This document shows, in pieces, positions 1-13,700 of a stretch of 64,000 bases of DNA. A program made the translations under genes and the position numbers. Positions within the stretch are counted from its first letter, which is position 1; every line of letters begins with the position of its first letter. The notes beneath the pieces are model-generated. The model saw only the letters and a program-made list of their open reading frames with translations, had not been told where the DNA came from and did not search any database. The stretch is taken from contig JAKCOZ010000018.1 in NCBI GenBank assembly GCA_022605955.1, positions 4,596,001 to 4,660,000 on the forward strand, in the 5' to 3' direction. The DNA comes from Rallus limicola (Eukaryota; Chordata; Aves; Gruiformes; Rallidae).

Positions 1-1992
1 GGGGTATTGCTACTCCCAGGAGGGGCCAAACAGAAGAAGGAGGAACAAATCCTTTTGACTGAGATAAAGATTTAGAAAACCTTTGAAGGATTAAAAAATA
101 AGAGAAAGGAGAAAAGATTTATCAGCAAAGTGAAATGTAACAAAACTAAGAAATGAAGAGGATGCAAAGGTTAGCATAGCTTAGCAAAAGTGTGTCATTT
201 TCTCCTCTGAACAGAACTAGCAGATGTATGGTATGTATATACCACGGAGTCTGACCATGGGGTTAAGTGTATGTTTGAGAGTTCCAAACTCAATAAACAC
301 AGCGAGAGGCCACTTAAATTTGGTCTTTGGATAAGCATAGTTTACCTGTAAGTCTCGCAAGTCCAAGCTGAGAGCTTTTTCAAAGACTGAGAGTTTCAAA
401 TTTTTTAACTAAATACATTTACCTCAGTCTGTACTATCTGTAAAAGCAAAAACAACAGAGAATGAGATACACTATCCTGAATAAGCAGCAATCCTTAAGA
501 ACTGGGTACCCAAACACTGCAGAGGAGTATCTGGAGAAACAGCACTACCAAAAGTATTTAGAGAGCAACAGGAGGCTCTCCCCATATATCTCCACAAGCA
601 AACACGCACGAAGGAATACAGGGAATTTGGGAAGAAGTACTTCTTGAGAACCACTACTTAACAAGCAAGCAGGCACTCTAGATGCTGGAATTTCTTAGGA
701 AAAGGGCTTGACCCAAAGCACATTTATGAGAAGCCTGGGGAGGTTCTGCACATGGTCCATTCTCACGCCTTTCCCCAAAAGTGCTGCAGCTGCAAAGCAT
801 CTCTGCTGTGTCAGAATCTAGTCTTGCCAACTGATCCACACAAATGGGAAGAAAGCTATTGTTCTGCAGAATCAAAATGATGTCCAAATCTATCAGTTGA
901 CCAAGTCTCTTACCTAGTGTAAGAAAGTAGACTTGGCTATGCAAGCAAACAGGTGGTTTTCTCAAACAATTCCATATTGGAGGGAAGAGAACATAAAAAT
1001 ACACATTTTTGGCCACCAAGATATTTTTGAACCTGATTTTCTATGTCTGAAGAATGAAGAACACAAAATTATTAGTGAAAATCTTAGCTCAATTTGAATA
1101 TCATGCTAGGGCATTCTGGGGAGACACTGGAAACATAGCCTGAAGGGTGGAAGTTTTCCAGAAAAATCCTAACGCCTTTGAAAAAGTACAGACTTGGTTT
1201 TGCTCCCTCTGAAATGAGTGTTCTTCTTTTTTGAGTAAGAATAAGCCTTGAATGTTGCCATGAAAAAAAATCATATACTTGAGAAAATTAATACATGTGA
1301 ACAGTCTCTCTGTAATGTTTCCATTTTGTTGAAGATTCCGGGATCACTAGTCTATCAGCAGACGGAAAAAAAGTATTTTTTCCTGTTCGTTCTCCTACTC
1401 CTGCCACCTTCTCCCCAAATCAAGATCACAGTACAGGATATTGGAAATCATTTCAGGAATGGATTTATGATCCAGTTGATAAGTAAAATTACAGCTTGCC
1501 TTCACATTTCTGAAATGCAAAAATCTTTAGAGAAATCATTCTTGACAGAATCCCATGTTTATTCTTTTATTTTTCCTTGTGACCTCAACATCTAATGCTT
1601 ATCTGTAAAAAAAGTAAATTGTCAACATGCATACTTACAGCTCAGTGTAATTTAATTCTTCTGACAGCATTACTACCATTTTATCTTAGTAACCGAGATT
1701 GGTGTATTCATGAAGAGAAACTTTGGGAGAAATAAAAAGCATGCTAACGAAATCCTAATTTGCAAAGGCGATAAGAAATTACTTTAGTCTCTTACTAATG
1801 TGATTACGAAGGATGATGTTTTACGTATGTGTTTTTCTCAAAGAGAATTTTTAAGCAGATTCGTGTTTAAAGCTGGGAATATTGCTCATCTGAAGCTGTC
1901 CTTGTGCAATGCACCCAATGACAAGCAGAAGGCAGCCTGGGAGGGAGGTCAGAGTATTAAGTACAAGGAGTGAAAAACTATTTCAATAGATT

Positions 1993-2015
1993 AAAAAAAA
2001 AAAATATATATATAC
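1993..2015. repeat. A-run followed by (TA)n microsatellite
   Basis: Twelve consecutive A residues run directly into alternating TA. This is a low-complexity simple repeat with no sign of an attached retrotransposed sequence. Confidence 0.8.
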
Positions 2016-5000
2016 AATACATAAAGATGCAAATCAAGAAATAAAGTGGATTTCAACTGACTGTTCTTTTAAAATTAAAAGAAACATGTAACTCATATTT
2101 CTTGGTAGCCACACCATTTACAGCCCATTTTAAATTAGTACACAGATTGAAGGATTAGACCAAACATTTTGTCTTTATTGGTGCAAATGGCCATGTTTAC
2201 TGTGGTTTTAGTCACCCAGGCAATGATTTACAGAACATCAGGCTGAAAATTTTTCCTTCACTGCCACAGCAATTCACCTGTTACATACAGGTTCCGCAAT
2301 TCCAGGGAAGATGATGTCTCAAAACATCCACTCAATTCTCCCAGAGCTCAGTGCTGGTGTTCAACATTTCTGAAATACCTCTTCAGATTAACTGAGACAC
2401 TCAGTGCTTTCTACCAGCAGGAAAAAAAAAAAACAAACAGAGGCTTTCAAAGGAGAGCACAAATGGGGAATGCGAGCAGCAGTCAGCATGGCAGCGGGTC
2501 TGGTCCACACTAGGCCGTGGCATTCTCAGGAGGATTGTACTAGAGACATGTTGTTTAAATGCTGCTTTCAACTGCAAACATGTCCCTGCGGCTACACCAA
2601 GTGGAGGGATTCACACCATGTTACCTTGTTTTCTGGTGAAATTACTACATGGCATTTGAGAGAATTCAGAATCTGACACGAATTAAAACCACACTAATTC
2701 TATAGAAAATCTCATGAGATTATCAGATCTCAGGCAAATGCTAAACTACAGCACAACCACTGTGAAGCACACCTCACATACAGCACCAGAGCCACACGTG
2801 CACCAGCACAGCACACTTCCTCCTGGAAGGAATCCAGCACGGTGTCTGTGGCTCTGTGTGGAAGGAAACAGACCTTCCTACCAGGAAACCTAATTTAGAG
2901 CAGTTTGGAGTATTGATACCTTGAAACTTTTAGAAACTGTAATAGGAGAAAAGGCTGACTACTGACAAACTAACATGATATGAAGTATACTAGGATGGGA
3001 AGCCAACTGATGCTTTAAGCAATAGGCTTTCTAATATCATGTCATACAATTGCCTAGAATACAGAAACAAATCTGATTTGCTTTCAGAAAAAGCCAAAAT
3101 GCAATGCCTTTGCTGTAAGTATTTATGTCTAGACTTAGGGGGAGAACATTCTTGTATGTTAAAATGCCCGTCTAAAATCTTGCTATCATTAAAACAGAGA
3201 AATGAAGAAAAGTTTTCTTAAATTGTATGATGCTAGATTACTTTTATCTAACTCTCTTACCCTTTTCATGACACAGCAGCACAAATGCTTGTAGGAACAG
3301 AGAGTAAAAGACTGAAATGAAAGGCCAGCTTTGGAAAACAAAGGACAGCTACTGCTTTTCCTTCAGGACCAGTGCTGCAACTGTTCAAGTACTGACATCT
3401 TTCTATTGAAAACATCAAGTCCTTCTAATCTTGTGCAACATACCTGAAATCAGACAGAGGTAACATTGACTATTCTTGAATTCATTCTGCATGATGCTTA
3501 TGGAAGCTTAATTAAATGGACTGTTTACTGTGCAAATGATCATTGCATTGCTCTGTGTTTAGAAAACAAAAACAGTAATTTCCCTTTGGAAATACATGCT
3601 CTCATCAACTGCATACGTGATCTTCAGAATGAATTGGCAGAGTACTGACTATGGTTTTCTAAGTCAGTTGTGTAATTCAGAATTCCAAGAACATACAAGA
3701 GTGCCCTTAAATTAATGACACAGGTCTCTACTGTATATGTAACAATGCACACTCCCTTTTCTCTAACACAGAGATGGAGGTGACTCTACACCTCCATCCC
3801 ATAAGAGACAGACAGCTTTTTACCTCCACCAGTACAACAGACATTCATCACCATAATATCAAACCCAAACCCAAGATTGGTTAAATAGGCTTCTTTAGAT
3901 ATGATCTAAACTGTTTCCCATCTAATCACTTCATTCTTCTTCTCAAAGGATGAACATAACTTCCTAGCTTCTGCTAGTCTGGAACTAATACTGGACAAGT
4001 TTCTAAGTAATTAGCTGGGGAGTAAGCTTTCTTTTTCCATCAGCAATGTGAACGAGGGAAAAAGAAAAGAAACAAAATCCTTCAATGCTAGCCTTTATTG
4101 GCATTTTATGCCTTTTTGTTAGCTGTAATGGTAATGGTGGAAAAGGCTGAAAAATTGGTGGTGTTTTCATGTCAATCAGAATTAAGAAGAAAAGAAAAAA
4201 CAGATGATTAGATACTATTCTTACTATATGTCTCCAAGGTAAATCTAAGCTAGACAAAATGGGATGAAGAAACTTTATGGCTTTAAGCAATACAATAAGT
4301 TAGGTACTGCCAGAAGTTTTTTACATCCCAGTACACTCACTCAATTATGGAACCTTCAATTCTGCAGGTGAAAGATTCCACTCGGGCTAGCAATAAAGAC
4401 ATCTTTCTAGAAACCTGCAGCTTGTTACAACATATTTGCAGGTCACACATAAATATCTATTTCCCATAACGACTTAGCAAGAACATTCCTTGCTCAATAA
4501 TTACCATGTAATTTAATTACATACATTGCAATTAAAAAAAAGACAGTAAAGACATGTTTAAGAAAGAAACAAAGAAACAAGGATTAAAAGAAGGTAGAAT
4601 TGAAAGAAGAGTACTGAGTTTCCCTTACTTTCCAAGCACAGATGCCAAGTGCTGAACATGTAACCTTCTGGATGGTGCCAGAATCTCTTTCTGAACATGA
4701 GTGCTGGTCTCTGCCACTGGAATATCAATGGCAAGACAAATTGTTCTAACCAGCTGAAATAATCTAAGCTTTAATCGCCAGTGCTGAAGGACAGTTATAC
4801 ACTTTGCTTATCCTCTACATAGTTTCAGGCAGTTTGGAAACAAGTGCTTAATATTAAACAACTCATTTCTTTAAAACTGTCATGCAAGAGATATTCCCAG
4901 AGTCTTATTACTTGAACTTACAGGCAGTGGTATCGCTGAGGAAAAGGACTTTACTCGGCCCCATGGAGTTACAGATAAGGACAGACACTGAAGACTCATC

Positions 5001-5861
5001 AAGGGAAGCTTTGCCTGCCCTGTTTCGAATCACATAAAATACCTGCTGCTGCAAAAGAGCTCTCAAGACATCTTCACTTGTCGGTTTTGCTTATCCACTC
5101 ACACAGCAGATGCTACTGGTTTCCATTAGGATTGGACAGTGTCTCCTGTCCCCAGACAGCAGTCCCTCTGGTTGATTATAAACGAATGGTGCTGATGGGC
5201 TCTGAAGGAAGTTTCATTAGTCCCATCTGTACTAGAAGAAAGTTTAATTCTTTTTGAAAAGTGTTTTCTAACATAGCTGAACTGTGTTAGCAAAACAAAT
5301 TAGCTTGTCCTAGGCACTCCACTAAATGCTTTCAGGGGCACATTCTCTTTCCACTGAAGTCAAAACCAAAACTCTATTGCATTCCAGGGATCAAGATTTA
5401 ACTCTAAGTGTTTTCGACAGTGTTGTCAAGGAGAAGCATCTAAGAAATGTGTTTCACTCCACAACTCCTACTCTGACATACCTCTTGATGTATTTGCTGG
5501 GTAGCTGCCCATGTATCAGAGGTGCATAAACATGGTCCCAAACTTCATTCCTAACATAAATCAAGATCATTTGTGTACTACAGCAGTTACAAAGTAGAAA
5601 TTCAAACCTCGGAGCAGAGGTAGGTTTTTATTTCTCTGTCCCTGAAGCTGGGGTTTGGAGGCAGAGAGAAACAAGGGCATTCTGTAAACACAAGGTTTTG
5701 AACCATGCCGAGTAATTAGGCAATCAGCTTATTCCTCACATTTCCTTGGCAAACCAGCGCTTTTACCAGTGCAGGTGTCCTTTGGAATGCCTCTAGAATG
5801 ACCCAGAAGGATAATATCCTAGAATAACAGACATGGGCCAATCCTCAAGAAGTTTTTCTTC

Positions 5862-5878
5862 TTTTTTTTTTTTTTTTT
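5862..5878. repeat. Poly(T) tract, 17 bases
   Basis: An uninterrupted run of 17 T residues preceded by a pyrimidine-rich stretch. Read on the minus strand it could be an old poly(A) tail, but no retrocopy body was recognised beside it. Confidence 0.8.
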
Positions 5879-8800
5879 AATGCACTGATCATCAATTTGA
5901 GTGTAGTGACATTTCAGAAACAGTTGCTGATTTTCAGTGACGTATTTCTATAAGGAATGCCTTATTCAGGGTTTATAAAAAGACAATATATTTTAAAAAC
6001 AGGTTTTTAAAATAAAATATGCAATTATTTTAGTTGAATTATATGACAACTGACGTTAAGTGCAATCACTGGAATAAAATAGTGTTGACGAGATCACATT
6101 TACCAGTTATGCATATAATCAAGACAAGCACATTCAGAAGTGCTTGTTTATTGACTGTTCCAGAGTATCTGCTGGAGAAGGACATCTAGCTCAAAAAGTG
6201 ATTTAGGATGACAGAGAAAATTTAGAGAGATAGTTTGTCAACATTTCTCTCTTCAAAAACTTGGAGGAGTTCTGCAAGACAAAAGCATTTGTGCTATCAA
6301 CCCTGAAGGATGTGAGACTACATTAATCTCCACTTCAGTACAACTCAGAACCATTAGTGGGCAATTTCATTTTCCATAATTCAAGAAACACTTCATTTTT
6401 TCCCAAGAACTGGTGTTTTTCAATGGTGCAATGACAGTGTGCTAGTGCCAAAGATTTACACAGTGTATTCAACTAATATACTAGCAGAGAATGGAGATGA
6501 TCTGTTTTGAACATGTGCCTGTAAAAACTTATACTGTACCACAGCAAGGTGAAGCACTTTGAAATCCAAATAACGTATTTACCGAAACTTCTATCACACA
6601 TGTGTGAAGAAATAAGCTGATTTCACCAGGATGGACTTCCTTTATTGATCAGAAGCAGTAGCTGTTTCTAGTAAGTGTCCACAAAATAAATGAAAGGCAC
6701 AAATACATAGCCAATATTTTAAAAAATAAAAAGGATACCACTCAAAATCTAGACCCTGAAAGAATTAATAAACCTTCTAATTCCTTCATCAGGGTTAAGA
6801 CTTCATTCTAAAAACTGACTGTAAATTGTCTCTGTTCAGTGGAATGAAAGCTTATGGGACAAGAAGAAAAAAAATGAAAAGAAGGAATGGAACACTGCCT
6901 AAAATACTTTAAGGCCATCTGTGGTTAATACAAAGAATGCAAATATTCCTCCTGAAAGAATAGAAACATCACAACTCAAAGTCCTCTAAGTTATTGCTAT
7001 TTTAACTTGAACTCTTTGTGAAGAGGAATGAAAGAAACTTGTGGATTCATTTTTCCTAATCGAGGCAGAACTCAAACATGAGGTTCCCAATACTGTGAAG
7101 AGTATGTTTACTGTAAGAGAGGTGTAGGTGACAAAGTAGGAAGCAGCGTGTTCTGGGAAGTTTTCAAATCCAAGTTTTGGAAATGAAAGACATGTGCAAT
7201 GATTTCATTCAGAACTTGTGGTTACTGACCACTGCTAACATAAGAACATTTGTAAATCACCTGCCTGCAGAGAATACCAGCTTAGGACAAAGCTTTTGTA
7301 AAAGCATCACCAGCTATTTTTATTGGAAAACACTAACACATAGAAAACAGAAAGAATAGAAATCAGCTTGAACAACTGGTTCAGAATGGGAAGGGAAGTG
7401 ATGAGTAAGGTACTTTTATAAATACATACACACTATATAGAGACACACCTATATATGTGGGCACTTACACATAAGTACCTGAGTATTATGTACTCCTAAA
7501 GGAGCCTCCTCTTCAGCTTGCTCTGTCATGGTAATACCAGTCTTACAACACATTCAGAATTCACACTAGTATGAAATAGCAGGACTTAAAAAATGAAAGT
7601 TCCTCTGAGGTCAGTTGGGCAAAAACTTGACATTATCATACAGCAGCGGCCACAAAAACTAGACTGGCTCACAGCCCTCAAGGGAACTCTCCCATATTTT
7701 ACTGTATTTGGTGAATGCTTAGCTTCAGTGCAGCTATCCATCCATTCACTCTGGTTAGACAGTATCATTAAAAAGTAAAATAACAAAGGTGAAACCCTAT
7801 GAGAATACAACAGGCATTTGAATGCAAAATAAAAATGCATGTACTACTCCATTCCAATTCGCAGTAGTAGCAAATAGTCCTAATAAATCAGTATTTCTAT
7901 TTGAAATATATAAAGCTATACCTATTGTAAGGAAATTCATTTTTTTACTTGCAAGAAGCGTCTAGCTATGCGTTGAGCTTCAGTAAACTTTTAACATGCT
8001 TCTGCATATCAATGAGGGATATAGATTACCAAATTTTCATTTGCCAGTTTACTGCAAAGCAGACATATGATTCAATCTTTAGAAGGTGGCTCACTTTAAA
8101 ATCTAATCTTACATTCATATAGCAAGCCCTAATGAGCCCTCTAGGAGTAAACAAATTAGTCTCCAGGATGTATTATGCATTAATTAATCAGACTAATAGT
8201 ATTATGAAATGTGTAATAGATGAAAATTAGTTCCAAGTACAGTACTTGCATTGAAGAATGAACAGAGAAGAATTAGAGCATAATAAAAGTGTTCTCGAAT
8301 TTCTACCACTGTCAGCTAAATCAACTATACTTAATTAATGACATATATTTCTCTTCCATTTAACTGCATGTTTTGGTGCGACAAATTACAATATTTCATG
8401 CTGTTTTATTCTTGACTGCCATGGTAAATCCACTTTTTGAAAAAACACTGTTGGTAATCACGGTGAGATACCTAACCTTGCACTGACCCAACTATAACAG
8501 CTCAGCATGCGGCATATAGAGTCACTTCAATCCAAAAGGGTGGAAGCAAGCATTACCATTCTGACTGCAGTTCTTTAACAGAGGAACCTATTTGCCCCTG
8601 AGCAGAAAAACTGAAAAGTACACTTACTCCTAAATAAAATGCACACAGTACCTGGAAGCTGGAGAAACCTGGGTCCTTAATAGGGAGAAGCACTGTATTT
8701 GTTCCTCTCTTTTCCTCCTTGATTGTGAAAAAAATAAATAGATCTAACTTTTAAAAAGATACTGGCAAATATCCCAGAGGATAAGATCATCAAACAGATT

Positions 8801-10280
8801 CGTTGCATGTACTTGCACCTATGTCCACTGATGTACTGCCACCAGCTTTTCCTTGGTATGAGGCCAATGCCTAACCACCAAGCCTGCAAAGGTCACACCC
8901 AGCCAGGCTGTATTCAGATGCAATCCGCACTCTGCTGAGCACAGCAGCTAGATGGGCACAGTTGTGAATAGAACAGGATACAGGCAGAAACATACAGCAT
9001 TTTGCTCTGAAACTGTTGGGGAAAAAGCCAGGAAGCACTAAACTCTAGATACTAAGACAGACGGACATATCGTCATGTGAATATTTCACTAAATAAACAG
9101 GCATATGTGCCAGACAAAATCTCACCCTGAATGAATATGGTGGGAAAAACAGGGAGAGGCAGTCTCTATCTCCAAGACGACAGGCATTACTATATTCATC
9201 AGGTAAATATTTTAAATTGAGATCAGTCAGCCTCGCAATACTTCTGTTGTTTTCAGTCTTAACCACCTCTTAAGTCTTGTTAACCTGTTTTCTGTGTCTT
9301 TCTTTAGTTATATGAGCTAATGCCTGTAGGAGACAGGATGAAGAGCAACAAATGCCCCAATCATTAATTCTGTCCAGATCTCTCTAAATGTAAATAAGTC
9401 TGCTTAACTATGAGCCAGCCCCAGACTACTCATTTCAATAGTACTTGCTCATAGCTATGCCTAAATCTGGTTTACCATTACAAATCAAAAAAGTAAATGA
9501 ATAAAAGGCCAGCTCCTGTTCTAAGCCACTTCAAAATTATCATTGGCTGCAGAAAGGGATAATTTAAAGCAGAAATGCTAGCTGTGGCTTCCTCTTCAGA
9601 ATAACTTAGAGCAATACATGGACTGGCTTTCTTACCTGAGCTTCCTGAGGTGCTTTCAATATCCAGCTCAGTCAGCATTTTACCTGCAGGCAGCTAAACT
9701 CCAGCTGAATTCAGGTTGCCTACAACCATCATCTCTCTTCATAGCAGATAGCATAATACCCCTTTAGGAAAGACCTGTTTGTCCAACTACAGTCAAATGA
9801 TACTGCCTTTCTTAAGGATAGGAGGGATGCACAAACCAGTCAGGATCCTAGGACCTTTTTAAAAACACAGCAGGTTTTCTCAGAAACAGAACAAAACTAG
9901 GTGTTCCCCAGGATTTTCTTCCATACACAGTTCGCATCTATATTCCATCACGAAAAGCAACTGAGGTGAGCTACAATGCCACTTTGGCAGAACAGGGCTA
10001 GGGCACTGCTCTCCTTCCCCATTCTGTCCCCCATGTCAACACACAACCACAGTGGGAGACAGAACAATCAAGAAAGGAATCTGGCCTCAAAGCTGTAAGA
10101 GCTCCCCATACGCATGGGCAATGTTCAGCAACTGTATTAAACAGAACCTCCTCCTAGGTATGAGTAAGTGAAAGTTAAGGAACTCAACCTGCATGAGCTT
10201 TCAACAGGAACTGGATGTTCAACTGCCCGTACTGTCTCTGAAATCCCCCTTCTCTTGGCTAAGACAGCACATATTTCAGC

Positions 10281-10758
10281 TGTTGTAATTATTGTCTATA
10301 ATTTTCTCTCTATCTGAGCAGCGAGGCCTTTGCTGCTCCTCACCTCACCCCACCAGCGAGCACACTGGGGGTACACAAGGAGTTGGAGGGGACACAGCCA
10401 GGACAGCTGACCCCCAAGACCAAACCATATGACATCATGTGCAGCAGATAAAGCTGGGGGAAGGAGAAGGGGGACATCCGGAGCGATGGCGCTTGTCTTC
10501 CCAAATCACTATTCTGTGTGATGGAGCCAGGCTGTCCTGGGGACAGCTGAACACCTGGCTGCCATAGAAAGTGGGGAAGGAAGTCCTTGATGTGCTCTGC
10601 TTGGGCATGAAGCTTTTGCTTTACCAGCTACATTGTTGTGATCTCAAGCAACAAGTTCTCTCACTTTTACTCTTCTGATTCTCTCCCCCATCCCACCATG
10701 GAGGAGTGAGTGAGAAGCTGCGTGCGGCTGAGCTCTCAGCTGGTGTTCAATCACAACA
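10281..10758 (+). mobile_element. Solo LTR of an avian endogenous retrovirus (copy 1)
   Basis: The element starts TGTTGTAATT and ends CACAACA, giving a terminal inverted repeat of at least six bases (TGTTGT/ACAACA). Its length of about 478 bp fits a solo LTR. The interior has the layout of a repeat family I know from many bird genomes: a C-rich U3 followed by a GGGGGTACACAAGGAG-like motif, a GGACACAGCC segment, a CATATGACATCATG segment, a degenerate TATA box (GATAAAG at 10447-10453), then a purine-rich GGGGAAGGAGAAGGGGGACA stretch. U5 contains TCTCACTTTTACTCTTCTGA, then a C-rich stretch ending in ATCCCACC and GGAGTGAGTGAG. The expected poly(A) signal position is destroyed. There is no internal retroviral sequence on either side, so the provirus was probably lost by LTR-LTR recombination. 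I could not see an intact target-site duplication. The exact family name is not assigned. Confidence 0.75.
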
Positions 10759-13700
10759 AATCTTACCAGTCACAAGTCGTACATACTGACCTAAAGGCAG
10801 TAAAAATGCACAACTGTAAATGCAGGCAGACTTTAACAGTAGTACTTCATTCAGTCCAATATTAATGTGATGTACTATTTATTGAACACTGTCATAATAA
10901 ACAAAGCATTTTTTGCATAGCTAAAATATGAACTATGATTATTTGAAAATAAAATCTGTGCAATAAAAAAGTTACTTAAGCCAATTAACATTTCACTTCC
11001 CCACTACAGGAGAACAGACAGCTGTATGAAGAAGTCAGTTCAAAGACCAAAGCAACACCTGTGGTGGGGCACAGCCCACAGGCAGCACAGAACCCAAGCA
11101 CCCCTGGGAAGACCCGCTTTGCACATGCAGGGCACAAAAGAGAAGGCTAGGGGGTCTGTGGACATAAATGTGTACAGTCAACAACCCAGTACAGTCCAAT
11201 CTGCCTACAGGGCAGACTCTCTCACACTTGCTTAACTCTACTGACTCCAAGGACACTTTGAGCTTATTTACACCAGAGAGGACAGAATCGGACACAGTCC
11301 CAAGAAGAGCTCTGTAAACACAGGTGATAGCAGGCCTGACCACCAACCAGTAAAGTAGGGCTGACTACAGGGAACAAAATAATGAAGAACCTGAAAAGTT
11401 AGCAACCAGATTTTATATGGTACCCTTAATTTCATGGAGAGCCAATACATTACTTTCAGGACCACAGCACAGCAAGGTCTGGTGCAAGAATGAAGCCAGA
11501 GATCAAACCAAAGTTCTAGGAACAGCCTCAGTGTTCCGGTCCTATGAAGTCAACACAGAAGCTTAAATTAAGCTTTAGGGAACAAAACCTCATTAACTTA
11601 AATCCTATCTCCTATTGACTTAGGAGGGATGTATACTTGTGGAAGAGCGGACTTTTAGTACAGACTGAAATAAGCAGAATAACTCTTGCATTAAATCATC
11701 CTGTTATTTTAAGAAAAGGTTAATTTGTAAAACAAATTGAGCTTCATTAGGGACTAATTGACTGGAAAATTTTCTTTAAAAATGTCTTCTAATTATACAG
11801 GTGAAAAAAAAATCTTTTCAAAGCACTTTTATAATTAAAAATCATCCTTGATCAATTTCTTTTAACATTTAGTCAAGAAAAAAATATTACAGGAAGGTTT
11901 AGCCAAGAGTTGAGTGTCACAGTCAGCACCACTGCAATAAATACAAGGGAATAAATATACTGCTTAGCCAATGTTTGTGACTCCTGGGAATAATCGAGGA
12001 AGAAATTCATAAGGAAGTTCAAACCGTTGAAGGCACACGACATTTTCAGTGCTGAGGCTGGAGTGACTCAGCAGAGACTGAATTCTCTTCTGACAACTGT
12101 AAAATGAATGCCTAGATCAAAATGTGAGTGAGAATCCTCCACTTCACCAGAACTGCAGCATCTGTGGCACTGAACAGGGTGATCTAGCTAAAGTTTGGCT
12201 TACTGCATTCAAAGTAGCTGGTCCCCAGTTTCCATTTTAGAAGCAGCTCCTGAACAAAACCAGCACATGGGGAGTGACAGCTTTCATTCTCAGAACTTCA
12301 AGCATTACTCCCAGAGCCTGAGTGAGGTCTGGTTCTTCACTGCTTTGCATTTTGTTTAGCCTCCCTTAGGAGTATGTAAAATACAATGCTCTGAGTCCTT
12401 CAGGTGATGAACCCTCTTTCATTTCTTTACCCAACTATGACTTCACTCCCTAGAAAAGTTTCACTAGTAATTTCTCCGGAAATTGTGTAACATAGTATAG
12501 TAGGGAGTTATTTCCACCATATGCCCACAGAAATACTACCAGGAGCTAATCCACACTGATTTAAAAAATATGTTAGTTCCAATTATTCCTATTTGTTATA
12601 GCACTGAGAAATTATAGATTCAAAAAGATTTTGTCGATACCTAAGGATCCTGCTTTATATCGTCAGTTGTGCAATGAATGTTCCTACCTAAACTTTAAAT
12701 TTCTTTCAAGCATCATTAGCCTTCACATTTGAGTGGATTGTCAAAAGCAGTGAGATCTATAATCATGGGGAGGTGACTAGAAAGGCACTTTGTATCTAGT
12801 ATTGATTTCTGAATGAACTTGTGCTGTCTCGAGAAGAACTGCAGCCTGTTGTACAGTTAGAGCCTACAGAGGGAAGAAATGTGTCAGTTCTCCCCAAAAT
12901 GCACAAAGAGGACAACAGTATTATGTAGTAAGTTTCAAAAGTAGGCTTAAGAAATGAATCCTGTCAAGGCCTTGAATCAGATTAAGAGATAGTAGCCCTG
13001 GGTAAGCTCACTAAGTAGACACATACCTCCACCCCCGCCTAAATTATTATGGTTTAAGGCATCCGTTTAAATGTGAGGGCTGAGCTTTCTCCACTGCGAC
13101 AAGAAAAAAAAAACATGTTGGATTACTAAACTTTCTCATTTGCAAGGAAATCCTCAAGTAATGTGCTAGAAGTGTCATCCTTCTCAAATTCATTAGCAAA
13201 CCACTGCAATTTAATCTCTTTGCTATATAGTGGAAACTCCAATATGGGCCGAGCCCCCTTCATATATTATAAGAGAAAGGGAGGGACACAAAAGCCAAGA
13301 ACAAATTGTGAGCACTCAACAACTCTGGAACATAAAGGGTCAGAGTTCCCGTCTCTGAAAGAGTGGAATGACAAAAGGACACAATATAAATACTTCAAGT
13401 CAAGGACAGGAGAAACAGGAAGCATGCAGGATTTTGTGTGCGGCGAGTAGCAGTAGGTGCTCTTGGTATGGGAGAAACCTCAGGACCTGCCAGAAAACAG
13501 GCTAAGAATTTTTAAATAGCAAGACAGACAGGAAAGGTCAGAGATTTATTTCATTTCATTTTTCTGCCACTCCCTTTTAAACGTAAACTATTTGGCTGTA
13601 AATCAACCTAAGAAGAATCTCTTTTCCTTCACACATAAAGAGCTGCTTTCTTTCTTTGTGTACTATTAAGAAAAAAGTAATAATCATGATGAATAATGGC

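Larger units (their letters stand above)
1..10280. other. AT-rich unique sequence, no gene recognised
   Basis: No gene, RNA gene or clear transposon was recognised here. The sequence is AT-rich and all open frames are short, scattered on both strands, and have neither protein-like composition nor matches I recognise. Simple sequence is limited to an A12 run leading into a (TA)n tract at about 1993-2015 and a T17 run at 5862-5878. A 14-bp perfect palindrome with a CACATGTG core lies at 6594-6607. Confidence 0.6.
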